From: JBBIJR01 sp037445875
GTDB taxonomy: Bacteria > CLD3 > SB21
DNA: 37,943 bases
NCBI GenBank assembly: GCA_037445875.1
Contig: JBBIJR010000031.1
Location: 1 to 37,943, forward strand
Direction of reading: 5' to 3'
Part shown: in pieces, positions 16,741 through 24,096 of the stretch
Position numbering within the stretch: position 1 is the stretch's first letter
How the letters are laid out: the number at the start of each line of letters is the position of its first letter
Made by a program: the position numbers and the translations under genes
The notes under the pieces: generated by a model
Told to the model about the DNA's origin: nothing
Seen by the model: the letters and a program-made list of their open reading frames with translations, nothing else
Database searches by the model: none

Positions 16741-17489
16741 GCGTCGGACACTTTCTGGAGTATGTAGTGTACCCGCTCGGATGACTCGCTTGCTGCGCCG
16801 AAGCCCAGATTGTCGTAGGACGCCACGAGGAGAAAGGGCGATTGCGCAATCAGCGCCTCCCAAAAGGTCAGGGGGTAGATCCGCTGTCTGTGGACCTCCT
16901 TGAACCAGCGGCCTTTCCGCCTAAGCATTACTTCGTTGACCTGGATCCTCTCCGAGCGGTCGTACGTAGAACGCCGAACATAGTCGTGGCGGGAATCGCG
17001 TTCGTAACGCTGATGAAAGTGTTCCAGGCTGTTCGCCTCCGTGCAAACGTCAAATATAAACAGACCGCGCGTTGTGAGCAAGCGCTGGGTGTTTTCGAGC
17101 AGTTCACGTATCTCGGCTTCGTGCAGCAGGTAGTTGACGCTGTCGTAGAGACAGAGGACGGCATCAAAAGACCGACTATCCGCAAACCGCCGCATATCGC
17201 TCACATGCAGGTTCAACTCAATCCCCTCGTGCTTCGACTTTCGCCGGGCCGCGTCGATCATGGACGGGGACGCATCCGATCCAGTTACGTCATAGCCTCT
17301 TCTGGCCAGTTCCACGGCCATGGTGCCGGTGCCGCAGGCCAGTTCGCACACACACTGTATCGACCGGCCATGCCGGTGAAATACAGAATCGACGAAATCG
17401 GCCCACCGTCCGTACTCCACGTGTTCCATCATGCCGTCGTACACCTCGGCCAGCGCCGAGTACGGCGAAGCAAGTACTTCCTTTATCAT
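16737..17489 (-). CDS. Class I SAM-dependent methyltransferase
   Basis: A 250-residue cytoplasmic protein of the Methyltransf_25 type. It opens with SPYSALAEVYDGMMEHVEY, a common lead-in of this subgroup. The SAM-binding motif is CVCELACGTGTMAVELARRGYDVTGSDAS, with the acidic residue of motif II and the motif FDAVLCLYDSVNYLL following. The substrate is unknown. Start and stop both overlap neighbours as ATGA: the HAD hydrolase ends in its start, and deoA starts in its stop, which indicates translational coupling and a shared transcript. Confidence 0.88.
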   Translation of the reverse strand: MIKEVLASPYSALAEVYDGMMEHVEYGRWADFVDSVFHRHGRSIQCVCELACGTGTMAVELARRGYDVTGSDASPSMIDAARRKSKHEGIELNLHVSDMRRFADSRSFDAVLCLYDSVNYLLHEAEIRELLENTQRLLTTRGLFIFDVCTEANSLEHFHQRYERDSRHDYVRRSTYDRSERIQVNEVMLRRKGRWFKEVHRQRIYPLTFWEALIAQSPFLLVASYDNLGFGAASESSERVHYILQKVSDA

Positions 17490-18148
17490 GGCCGCCCCGC
17501 AAACATAGCGAGGACGTCGGACAGCCCCGCAACGATCCGGTCTGCTTCCCCCAACTGCGCGGCAGGCAACGTCGTCGTTACGGCCACGCAGGTCATGCCG
17601 GCGCGCCTGGCCGCCCGTAGTCCGAGCGGTGCATTCTCAACGACGAGACACGCTGCGGCCGGAACATTCAGGTCCGCTGCGGCGCGCAGGAAGGGTTCCG
17701 GATCCGGCTTCGTTCGGTGAACGTCATCGGCTGTCACGATGGATCCGAAGTATCGCCTGAATTCCGCATCCACCGAGCGGTCCAGCCGATCGCGGTGCGC
17801 CCCTGTAACCAGGGCCATCGGCAGTCCACGGGAGCGCAGGAACTCCAGCAGTTCCGTGGCCCCTTCGTAGAGCCTGGGATGTGCGGTTTCAAGGTAGATC
17901 TGGTTCTTTCGAAACGCTGCTCTTCGTGCCTCGCCGATCGAGAGGCCGTGAGAATTCCCCAGCTGTTCGGAAATCGCGTACAGACTCTGACCTTCCAGGG
18001 GAGCAAATTCTTCCCATGTTATCTCCACGCCGAATTCACCGAAAGCCTCGTTCCACGAACGGTGATGATCTTCAAGGCTGCGGATCAGCACACCGTCGAA
18101 ATCGAACAGGACCGCACGAACCTCCCTGCCCCATCTCCCATCTTTCAT
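17486..18148 (-). CDS. HAD-superfamily hydrolase, beta-phosphoglucomutase-like
   Basis: A 220-residue hydrolase. ATG 18148 is chosen: it lies 2 bases after the upstream stop, and the longer frame to 18235 overlaps the glycosyltransferase gene. Motif I is FDFDGVL (nucleophile Asp16, acid Asp18), followed by a helical cap (residues about 25-95), motif II in LVTGAHR, motif III Lys in RTKPDPEPF, and motif IV VVENAPLGLRAA. This pattern fits phosphatases or phosphomutases acting on sugar phosphates or nucleotides such as phosphoglycolate phosphatase or beta-phosphoglucomutase. Clustering with a nucleoside phosphorylase could hint at (deoxy)ribose-phosphate metabolism, but that is speculation. Confidence 0.88.
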   Translation of the reverse strand: MKDGRWGREVRAVLFDFDGVLIRSLEDHHRSWNEAFGEFGVEITWEEFAPLEGQSLYAISEQLGNSHGLSIGEARRAAFRKNQIYLETAHPRLYEGATELLEFLRSRGLPMALVTGAHRDRLDRSVDAEFRRYFGSIVTADDVHRTKPDPEPFLRAAADLNVPAAACLVVENAPLGLRAARRAGMTCVAVTTTLPAAQLGEADRIVAGLSDVLAMFAGRP

Positions 18149-18150
18149 CT

Positions 18151-18864
18151 TCACGGGCTTCGCTCGTTGTGGTACATGCGCATCAGTTCCTGCGGATGAA
18201 TCTTCTGTATGCGGTGGAGATACATGATTCTCCACGCAAGCCAGATGCTGTTGAGAATGCCTCTTTCATAGTAACGGCGGGAGGAGCACACCACGTGCGG
18301 TGTAAGATACGATACTCTGCCCGAAGCTTTCATTCGGTCCGAGAGCCAGACATCTTCCAGCAGCGGCCAGTCGGGATAACCCCCGAGCGACCGAAATATC
18401 GGTGACCGGATGAAAAGAGCGTTCGTTCCGACGCCGTTCCTGAGCAAGCGGGTTCTCACCATATTTACGGCCACGCGGTACACCCACAGGATGGGTCCTT
18501 CGCGGTCATACATTTTCACGAAACCTCCCCCCACCGTGCGGGGATCCTCCATTGCCCTCCGAATGCTTTCCACCGCATCCGCAGGTAGGACACAATCGGC
18601 ATGAACAAACCACAAAACGTCACCCGAAGCTGCAGCCGCTCCCCGGTTCATCTGGCCCGCTCGTCCCCGGACACTCCCCTGATCCAGGATCCGCCATCGA
18701 GGATCGCCGGTACACCATTCGCGAAGCCGTTCTACTGTGCCATCCGTACTGCCGCCATCAACGACGATCACCTCCAGAACCTCGCGCACCCGGTTGATAC
18801 GAGCAACAAAATCGGCAACGAGGTTCCGTTCATTCCGGATAGGCACAACAATGGAAACCGTCAT
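18151..18864 (-). CDS. Family 2 glycosyltransferase, TIGR04283 type
   Basis: A 237-residue soluble GT-A fold transferase. ATG 18864 opens the domain directly (TVSIVVPIRNERNL) and overlaps the stop of the 70-residue ORF upstream as ATGA. Key motifs are VIVVDGGSTDGT, RGRAGQMNRGAAAASGDV, the metal-binding FVHADCVLP, and the C-terminal LLEDVWLSDRMK. The RGR-Q-MN-GA signature is typical of TIGR04283, a group named for a proposed arsenosugar glycosyltransferase; there are no arsenic genes here, so that substrate should not be assumed. A final hydrophobic stretch (GILNSIWLAWRIMYL) may associate with the membrane. Confidence 0.85.
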   Translation of the reverse strand: MTVSIVVPIRNERNLVADFVARINRVREVLEVIVVDGGSTDGTVERLREWCTGDPRWRILDQGSVRGRAGQMNRGAAAASGDVLWFVHADCVLPADAVESIRRAMEDPRTVGGGFVKMYDREGPILWVYRVAVNMVRTRLLRNGVGTNALFIRSPIFRSLGGYPDWPLLEDVWLSDRMKASGRVSYLTPHVVCSSRRYYERGILNSIWLAWRIMYLHRIQKIHPQELMRMYHNERSP

Positions 18865-19073
18865 CCCGGATGCGCTCGTTCGGCCTTCTCCACCGTTTCG
18901 ACCCTCTCCCGAGAAATGCCGTGCCGAAAGGTCGGGCCTAAAAGACCCACAACCCAAATCGCGGCCCGAAGCCCATACACGCATTCATCACCGAGCGGCG
19001 CGGCGTCGCTCCCGAGAGCGCCAGCTCGGGGCGAAAGGGTCTCGGGCAACGGGATACGACAGGTCACGTTCAT
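18861..19073 (-). CDS. Small protein of unknown function (70 aa)
   Basis: I do not recognise this product. The frame fills exactly the 205 bases between the PHP gene and the glycosyltransferase gene. Its ATG (19073-19071) overlaps the PHP stop as ATGA, and its TGA (18863-18861) overlaps the glycosyltransferase ATG as ATGA. Two such junctions are unlikely by chance and match the style of the other genes in this run. The translation begins MNVTCRIPLPETLSPRAG, has a moderately hydrophobic centre (YGLRAAIWVVGLLGPTF) and a charged tail (SRERVETVEKAERAHPG), so it could be a small membrane-associated protein. It has two cysteines. A decayed or shadow frame cannot be excluded. Confidence 0.5.
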   Translation of the reverse strand: MNVTCRIPLPETLSPRAGALGSDAAPLGDECVYGLRAAIWVVGLLGPTFRHGISRERVETVEKAERAHPG

Positions 19074-19903
19074 TCCCTCAAGGCCTTTGCGGCCAGACGG
19101 GAGTTCATGCGCTCTTTCATCCGTTCCACCCATGCATAAGGGATCGTACGACAGCCAATTGGGATATCCCCGCGACCGTGGCTGTCCGAACCCCCGCATT
19201 CAAGCAGTTCGTGCTGAGACGCAATTCGTTTGTAGTACGTGTGGGCCGGGTCGGAGACGAATGGGTGGATGGTTTCAATTCCGTCCAAGCCGGCCTTCAA
19301 TATTTGATACAGGTACTTCTCGTTGAGTTGGAGTGTTGGGTGAGCCAGAAAAGCAAGGCCGTTGGCTTCGTGGATGATCCGGATCGCTTCCTCCGGCGTC
19401 ACGCGAAGCTTTTCCTCGTACGCCACACCGCCGTACCCGATGTAGTCTCGAAAAACTTCACCGGTGGTTCTCGCATAACCTGCTTTCACCACGGCATCCG
19501 CAATATGCGGACGCCCTACGCTGCCGAGACCCGACTGCTCCAGCACCATCTCCATCGAGATCGGCACTCCGTACCGGTTCAATTTCGCCACCATCCGTTC
19601 GGCCCGTTCTACGCGTTCTCCTCGACAGCGTGCCAGATGCTCCAGCAACACGGCGGAATCGGTGTCGATGAAGTATCCCAGGATATGAATATCGCGGCTT
19701 TCGATCGAACTGCTGAGCTCAATCCCTGGAATCACTTCCATGCGTGCGCCGGCGCTCTCTTGCGCAGCCGAAATGCCATCAACGTTGTCGTGATCGGTGA
19801 GAGCCATTGCGCGCAACCCTTGGTCAACCGCATGTTGCACGGCCTCTGCCGGCTTGAAGTAGCCGTCCGACGCCGTCGTGTGAATGTGCAGATCAGCAGA
19901 CAA
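19070..19903 (-). CDS. PHP-domain metal-dependent phosphoesterase (TrpH/YciV-like)
   Basis: A 277-residue cytoplasmic hydrolase. TTG 19903 is taken as start because the family N-terminus ADLHIHTTASDG follows at once and GGGGAAG precedes it. All PHP metal ligands are visible: HIH near the start, LTDHDNVDG, the Glu in VIPGIELSS, HILGY, LAHPTL and GGSDSHG. Relatives in E. coli (YciV/RNase AM) trim 5' ends of rRNA and hydrolyse 3',5'-nucleotides, so small-nucleotide or RNA phosphoesterase activity is likely here. It starts 16 bases after the stop of the PATAN response regulator and overlaps the next small ORF, so it links the signalling genes with the downstream run. Confidence 0.88.
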   Translation of the reverse strand: MSADLHIHTTASDGYFKPAEAVQHAVDQGLRAMALTDHDNVDGISAAQESAGARMEVIPGIELSSSIESRDIHILGYFIDTDSAVLLEHLARCRGERVERAERMVAKLNRYGVPISMEMVLEQSGLGSVGRPHIADAVVKAGYARTTGEVFRDYIGYGGVAYEEKLRVTPEEAIRIIHEANGLAFLAHPTLQLNEKYLYQILKAGLDGIETIHPFVSDPAHTYYKRIASQHELLECGGSDSHGRGDIPIGCRTIPYAWVERMKERMNSRLAAKALRE

Positions 19904-19919
19904 GTTCTTCCCCTATGTC

Positions 19920-21011
19920 CTAAATGAGTTCGGCAAGACCGGGCAGGTGTTTCTTGATCCCCAGTCGAACGCCGCCCAGATTGACCTCCGGGTCGCAGAC
20001 GAAAAGCAACCACTCGTTGTGCCGTCCAAGCGGGGACAGGATCAACGTGCGGTTGGTATATTCAAAGGTGATCAGCCGGACATCCTCGCCCCGGATCTCT
20101 TTTGCCAGTTTCTCGTAATATTCAAAGCCCTGGGGGATGAAATTCGGCAGCAGCGTGATATCGAGAGGCGGTTCCTGCTTTTCCCGGCCCATCGAGGCCC
20201 GCGAGAACCCTGCGTTGTCCACGATGGCGACGAATTGAACGCCCTTGATCCGGATGAACTCCTTCAGACACGTTTTGATCCGCTCAAGGCTCTCCAGCCG
20301 GGTAACTTCCTTCAGACGGGTCTTCGATTCCGGCGTAATCTCGTCCTTTCGTCGCATGCCTTCCAGCAACAGACTCTGCCATCCACGCGTAATGCTCTCC
20401 TGATCGGGCCGCTCCCCTTTCCGGAATTCGAATTTTCCGTCTTCCCACTGCAGAATTCGGTAAAACGCTTCATCGCCCATGAGGCTGCCGCATTCGGCGT
20501 GGATCACGTTGCCGTCGCTGAAGTACAGCACGCCTCGTTCGTCTCCCCGTGTCACGACGAGCGCCGCCACCATGCGGCCCAGCACATTCATCTGGATCAG
20601 GTCGGATAATTGAAAATCTGTCACCTTTCCGTCGAAACCTTTCTTTTCAAGGAGGGCCTGCTGGATTAGGTTGCGCAGTTCCTCGATCTCGAAAGGTTTC
20701 TCGATGTAGTAAAGTGACCCGCGTTCCGTAGCTTCCCGCTGCACGTCCGCGGATCCATACGCCGTCATGATGATCACCTTGGTCGTGTGGTACTTCTCCC
20801 GGATCTTCAACAGCAGGTCCAGCCCCGACATGCCGGGCATCTTGATATCGCTGACGACCAGGTCCACGGGAAGCTGGGACATCACCCCGAGTGCCTGCTC
20901 CGCGTCGTTTACGCAGATGAGTTCGTATTGATCCTTATCCTTCGAGAGGTTCTTCTGAATGCTCCACGTGAGGTCTTCTTCATCGTCAACAACAAGGACT
21001 TTTTTCTTCAT
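19920..21011 (-). CDS. Response regulator: receiver + PATAN (DUF4388) + roadblock/LC7-like domain
   Basis: 363 residues in three parts. Residues 1-120 are a canonical receiver (VLVVDDEEDL acid pocket, phospho-acceptor Asp in VVSDIKMPGMSG, T in IMTAYG, K in YYIEKPF). Residues about 130-205 are a PATAN/DUF4388 domain (LSDLIQMNVLGRMV ... RGVLYFSDGNVIHAECGSLMGDEAFYRILQWEDGKFEF), a module that links signalling to protein interaction in gliding or developmental systems. Residues about 245-360 look like a roadblock/LC7 domain (FIRIKGVQFVAIVDNAGF ... LFVCDPEVNLGGVRLGIKK), which often partners small GTPases; that last call is by pattern only. There is no DNA-binding domain. ATG 21011 follows GGGAGA. 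The kinase gene 27 bases upstream is the likely partner. Confidence 0.85.
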   Translation of the reverse strand: MKKKVLVVDDEEDLTWSIQKNLSKDKDQYELICVNDAEQALGVMSQLPVDLVVSDIKMPGMSGLDLLLKIREKYHTTKVIIMTAYGSADVQREATERGSLYYIEKPFEIEELRNLIQQALLEKKGFDGKVTDFQLSDLIQMNVLGRMVAALVVTRGDERGVLYFSDGNVIHAECGSLMGDEAFYRILQWEDGKFEFRKGERPDQESITRGWQSLLLEGMRRKDEITPESKTRLKEVTRLESLERIKTCLKEFIRIKGVQFVAIVDNAGFSRASMGREKQEPPLDITLLPNFIPQGFEYYEKLAKEIRGEDVRLITFEYTNRTLILSPLGRHNEWLLFVCDPEVNLGGVRLGIKKHLPGLAELI

Positions 21012-21038
21012 GCGGTCTCCCGATCTAAGATCCGTTTG

Positions 21039-23141
21039 CTACATGAACCGATCCGAAACGCGGACCGGCTCGAAATCGTCGTGCAGCGGCAGCACGATGG
21101 TGAACGTCGTTCCCTTGCCCTCCTCGCTGGCCACGTATACCTCGCCGCCGTGCTCATGGACGATGCGATACACGATGGAGAGCCCGAGACCTATGCCGTT
21201 GGCCTTGGTTGTAAAGAAGGGGTCGAAAATAGACTTGAGGTTCTCGCCGGCAATTCCGCGGCCCGTGTCTGTGATCCGGACCTCCGCCATCTCCTTTTCG
21301 ATTTTGTACCGGGGCGGCAGCGTTCGAGTGACAAGTTGGGCCTCGATGGTGATCCGTCCGGACTGCTCGATCGCGTCCATGGCGTTAATCAGCAGGTTGA
21401 TCAACACCTGCTCGATCTGATTCTCGTCTACAAACAGGGGCGGAAGGTTCGGATCGTAGTACTCTTCGATCTGAATCCGCTCGTTTTCGCAGCGCTCCTT
21501 GAGCAGCGTCTTCACTTCTTTCACGATGCCCGGAAATCCGTAGTACTTCTTTTCCGGACGAACCGGTCGGGCATAGGAGAAGAACGCCTTTAGCAGTTCG
21601 TTGAGGCGGTTGATCTGCTTGACGATCCGTTGAACGTATTCCTGTCTTGGGTCCTTGCTTCCGATCTCCTTCTCGAGGGCCTGCGCCATGGTCTTTATCC
21701 CGGCCAGAGGATTGCGGATCTCGTGGGCGATGGCGCTCGTAACCATGCCGAGGGAAACGAGGCGGTCCATCCGGGCGATCGTGACGCGCATCTCTTTGAT
21801 CTGGGTGATGTCTCGAAAGCTGATGATGTATCCCGCCATCTCGTTTCGGCTGTCGAACCGAACAGTGGTCGTATAACCCACGTAGATCGGACGTCCGTCT
21901 TTAGTGGACATCTGAACCTCCGCGTTTCCCGGCGCGTTGTCGATCTCGTCCGTCGGCCGCAGCAGGGCCCGGGCGGCTTCTTCGCCGAACAGATCGCGGA
22001 CATGCCTTCCCAGCAGCTCCGAAGTGCTGTATCCAAAGATCGACTGGCTCGCCCAGTTGGCGAAAAGGATCTTGCCCGCGAAGTCGACGGTCATGAGACC
22101 CGAACTCACGTTCTGCAGAATGCTCTCGTTGAAATTTTTCAGGTCGACAAGGGCTTGTGTGGCTTCGGCAATCTCCGTTTGAAGCGTCTTGTTGAAATCC
22201 GACAGCCGGGCAAACAGCTGCATGTTTTCGATCGCCAGCGCAATCTGACCCGAAATGGTCATCAGCAGGGACAGGTCGCTGGCATCAAAACTCTCGCCGC
22301 CCTGCTTGTTTACGATATGCAAGAGACCCACGACCTTGCCCCGAACGAAGATCGGGGAACACAGGAGGGATTCCACCGGGACGCCGAGGACAACGGAGAG
22401 CGATGGAGGCAGCAATCCGTCGTTGCTCTGGCGGTGGATAATGACGGGCTTCTCGTGCGCGGCCACGTGGTCAAACAGGACCTGCTCGGCCCCGGCCGGA
22501 CGGCCTTCCTGCGCATGGGAGAGCTGATCGGACAGGATCTCAAATACCCATTGCGACGCCTCGCGCGTAACCATGAAGCTGCCCTCGACGCCGAAGGCCT
22601 CCCGGATCTTGTTGACGATCTCCCGGAGGACGCCCTTCTGGTCTTTTACGGAAATCACGATCCGCGCAATCTCCGAGAGGATTCTCAATTCATCCGTCCG
22701 CTCGGCAAGCTTTCTCTTCTCCTCTTCCTTTTCCATGATGAGCGTTTCCAGCCGATCGTGAAGACTCTTGATCCGGAGCAGCGTCACCACGCGTGCCAGG
22801 AGTTCGACGCGATTGATGGGTTTGGTGATGAATTCATCCGCACCGGCTTCAATGGCCCGATTACGGGTCACATGGTCGGTCATGGACGATATGATCATGG
22901 CGGGAATATGACGTGTCCGGTCGTTTTCCTTCACGAGCCTGCAGACTTGAAAACCGTCGATCCCCATCGCATTGGACGCGATCAGCAGCAGGTCGTAGTC
23001 CAGCGTATTGATCTTGTCGATCGTCTCGTGACCGTCCTGGGCGCTTTCCACGGCGTAGCCGTGCCCGCTCAGCACAGAGCGCAAGTGCAGCTGTGCTTTG
23101 TGATCGGATTCGCAGACCAATATTTTAGGCTTTGGGTGCAT
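21039..23141 (-). CDS. Sensor histidine kinase: degenerate receiver + GAF + PAS + HisKA/HATPase
   Basis: A 700-residue soluble kinase. Order: receiver-like domain (1-125), coiled coil (about 125-165), GAF (165-315), second coil, PAS (about 345-450, with EVQMSTKDGRPIYVGYT), HisKA (IAHEIRNPLAGIKTMAQALE) and HATPase (VLINLLINAMDAIEQSG; DTGRGIAGENL; GIGLGLSIVYRIV). There is no membrane span, so the signal is intracellular. In the receiver the expected phospho-acceptor Asp is Ala (LLLIASNAMGIDGF) and the acid pair is ES in VCESD, while the Lys in FITKPI is kept; it is a pseudo-receiver and may sense or bind rather than accept phosphate. The PATAN response regulator follows 27 bases later and is the likely target. 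Confidence 0.93.
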   Translation of the reverse strand: MHPKPKILVCESDHKAQLHLRSVLSGHGYAVESAQDGHETIDKINTLDYDLLLIASNAMGIDGFQVCRLVKENDRTRHIPAMIISSMTDHVTRNRAIEAGADEFITKPINRVELLARVVTLLRIKSLHDRLETLIMEKEEEKRKLAERTDELRILSEIARIVISVKDQKGVLREIVNKIREAFGVEGSFMVTREASQWVFEILSDQLSHAQEGRPAGAEQVLFDHVAAHEKPVIIHRQSNDGLLPPSLSVVLGVPVESLLCSPIFVRGKVVGLLHIVNKQGGESFDASDLSLLMTISGQIALAIENMQLFARLSDFNKTLQTEIAEATQALVDLKNFNESILQNVSSGLMTVDFAGKILFANWASQSIFGYSTSELLGRHVRDLFGEEAARALLRPTDEIDNAPGNAEVQMSTKDGRPIYVGYTTTVRFDSRNEMAGYIISFRDITQIKEMRVTIARMDRLVSLGMVTSAIAHEIRNPLAGIKTMAQALEKEIGSKDPRQEYVQRIVKQINRLNELLKAFFSYARPVRPEKKYYGFPGIVKEVKTLLKERCENERIQIEEYYDPNLPPLFVDENQIEQVLINLLINAMDAIEQSGRITIEAQLVTRTLPPRYKIEKEMAEVRITDTGRGIAGENLKSIFDPFFTTKANGIGLGLSIVYRIVHEHGGEVYVASEEGKGTTFTIVLPLHDDFEPVRVSDRFM

Positions 23142-23179
23142 GGGACCAAGGTTGCTCGTTATGAGCTAACTCCAAGGAT

Positions 23180-23188
23180 AATATAGCA
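23180..23188 (-). promoter_or_regulatory. Extended -10 promoter element upstream of the sensor kinase
   Basis: TGC-TATATT on the minus strand (TG at 23188-23187, -10 at 23185-23180), about 38 bases before ATG 23141. No convincing -35 was found; an extended -10 promoter can do without one. Confidence 0.35.
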
Positions 23189-23261
23189 CGATGGGTCATG
23201 AAATTCCAGCGACGGAAGAAGATTTTGCGGCGTGGAGGAGGGGGAAGCGACGTAGCCGGGA

Positions 23262-23948
23262 TCAGACGAAGTCCCGCTTGAATCGATCGATATCGAGGAT
23301 AACGAGCGTGTTGCCGTCCTTCTGGACGTATTTCTGCGAAATGAGCTTCTGCAGGACGCGCGATATGGTTTCTCTGCTTGTGCCGGCCATATTGGCCAGG
23401 TCCTGCTGAGTAGGCAGATTAGAGATTTCAATCTGGCTGCCTCGCGGCACGCCGATATCGTCCGCCAGCCGAAGCAGCGTGCCGGTAACTTTTCCGGCTG
23501 CATCCTTCAAGGACAGACTCTTGATCTGCGAATCGGATTTGCGCATGCGGCTGGCCAGTTCCCTGAGCAAGTTAATGGCGATCTGAGGGAACTCATGAAG
23601 GAGGCTCAGGAAATCGTCTCTGTGGATCAACAGCATTTCCGACTCTTTGATGACGGTCACGTTGGCGGATCGGGACTGGCCGTCCAGAAGGGAAAGCTCC
23701 CCGAAAAAGTCTCCCTCCCCCATCACGGCCAGAATGACCTCCTTGCCCTCTTCGCTGATGCGGGACACCTTCACCTGCCCGCTCATGAGGATGAAGAGCG
23801 TCTGCCCGATTTCTTCCTCGATGAGAATGACCTGTTCCTTGTTGTAGGAGCGCTGGTGGGCTACCGCAGCAATACGTTCAAGATCCTTTCTCGCCAGCTC
23901 GCCGAACAGCGGCACGTTCTTGAGAATCTCGATCTTATCGGTCGACAC
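23262..23948 (-). CDS. Crp/Fnr-family transcription regulator
   Basis: A 228-residue regulator. GTG 23948 follows GAGG. Residues about 10-125 form the cyclic-nucleotide-binding beta roll with FFGELSLLDGQSRSANV, in which the Glu and Arg that contact cAMP in Crp are present, so it may bind a cyclic nucleotide. No Fe-S cysteine cluster like that of Fnr is seen. A dimer helix follows, then the helix-turn-helix TQQDLANMAGTSRETISRVLQKL, typical of the family (SRETISR recognition helix). It is separated from the sensor kinase by 120 bases holding a likely promoter, and has its own predicted promoter. Confidence 0.93.
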   Translation of the reverse strand: MSTDKIEILKNVPLFGELARKDLERIAAVAHQRSYNKEQVILIEEEIGQTLFILMSGQVKVSRISEEGKEVILAVMGEGDFFGELSLLDGQSRSANVTVIKESEMLLIHRDDFLSLLHEFPQIAINLLRELASRMRKSDSQIKSLSLKDAAGKVTGTLLRLADDIGVPRGSQIEISNLPTQQDLANMAGTSRETISRVLQKLISQKYVQKDGNTLVILDIDRFKRDFV

Positions 23949-23984
23949 GACGGCCTCGTGGGATGCTTGAGTATCGGTGGTGCA

Positions 23985-24013
23985 AGTTTAACGGGTTGAA
24001 ACCTCAGAATCAA
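23985..24013 (-). promoter_or_regulatory. Predicted promoter for the Crp/Fnr regulator
   Basis: Minus-strand TTGATT (24013-24008), 17 bases, TAAACT (23990-23985), leader about 30 bases to GTG 23948. The same -10 and spacing occur in front of the receiver-kinase gene at 28204. Confidence 0.4.
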
Positions 24014-24014
24014 G

Positions 24015-24050
24015 AAAAAAGCCGTGCCGTTCCTGTCCCGGGAAGGAGGC
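24015..24050 (-). terminator. Probable terminator after the lipid-kinase gene
   Basis: Imperfect hairpin on the minus strand: GGC/GCC outer pairs, then CC/GG and a TTCC/GGAA inner stem with small bulges, followed by TTTTTT (24020-24015). It would close the comF-nitrilase-lipid kinase unit. Confidence 0.4.
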
Positions 24051-24096
24051 GAAACAATCCGGTACATCCGTTGACGTGCTGTCGACGACTTGGATG

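Noticed and set aside
21630..23186. 518-codon plus-strand frame opposite the sensor kinase
   Set aside because: A typical antisense shadow in GC-rich coding DNA; the minus-strand protein has complete kinase motifs.
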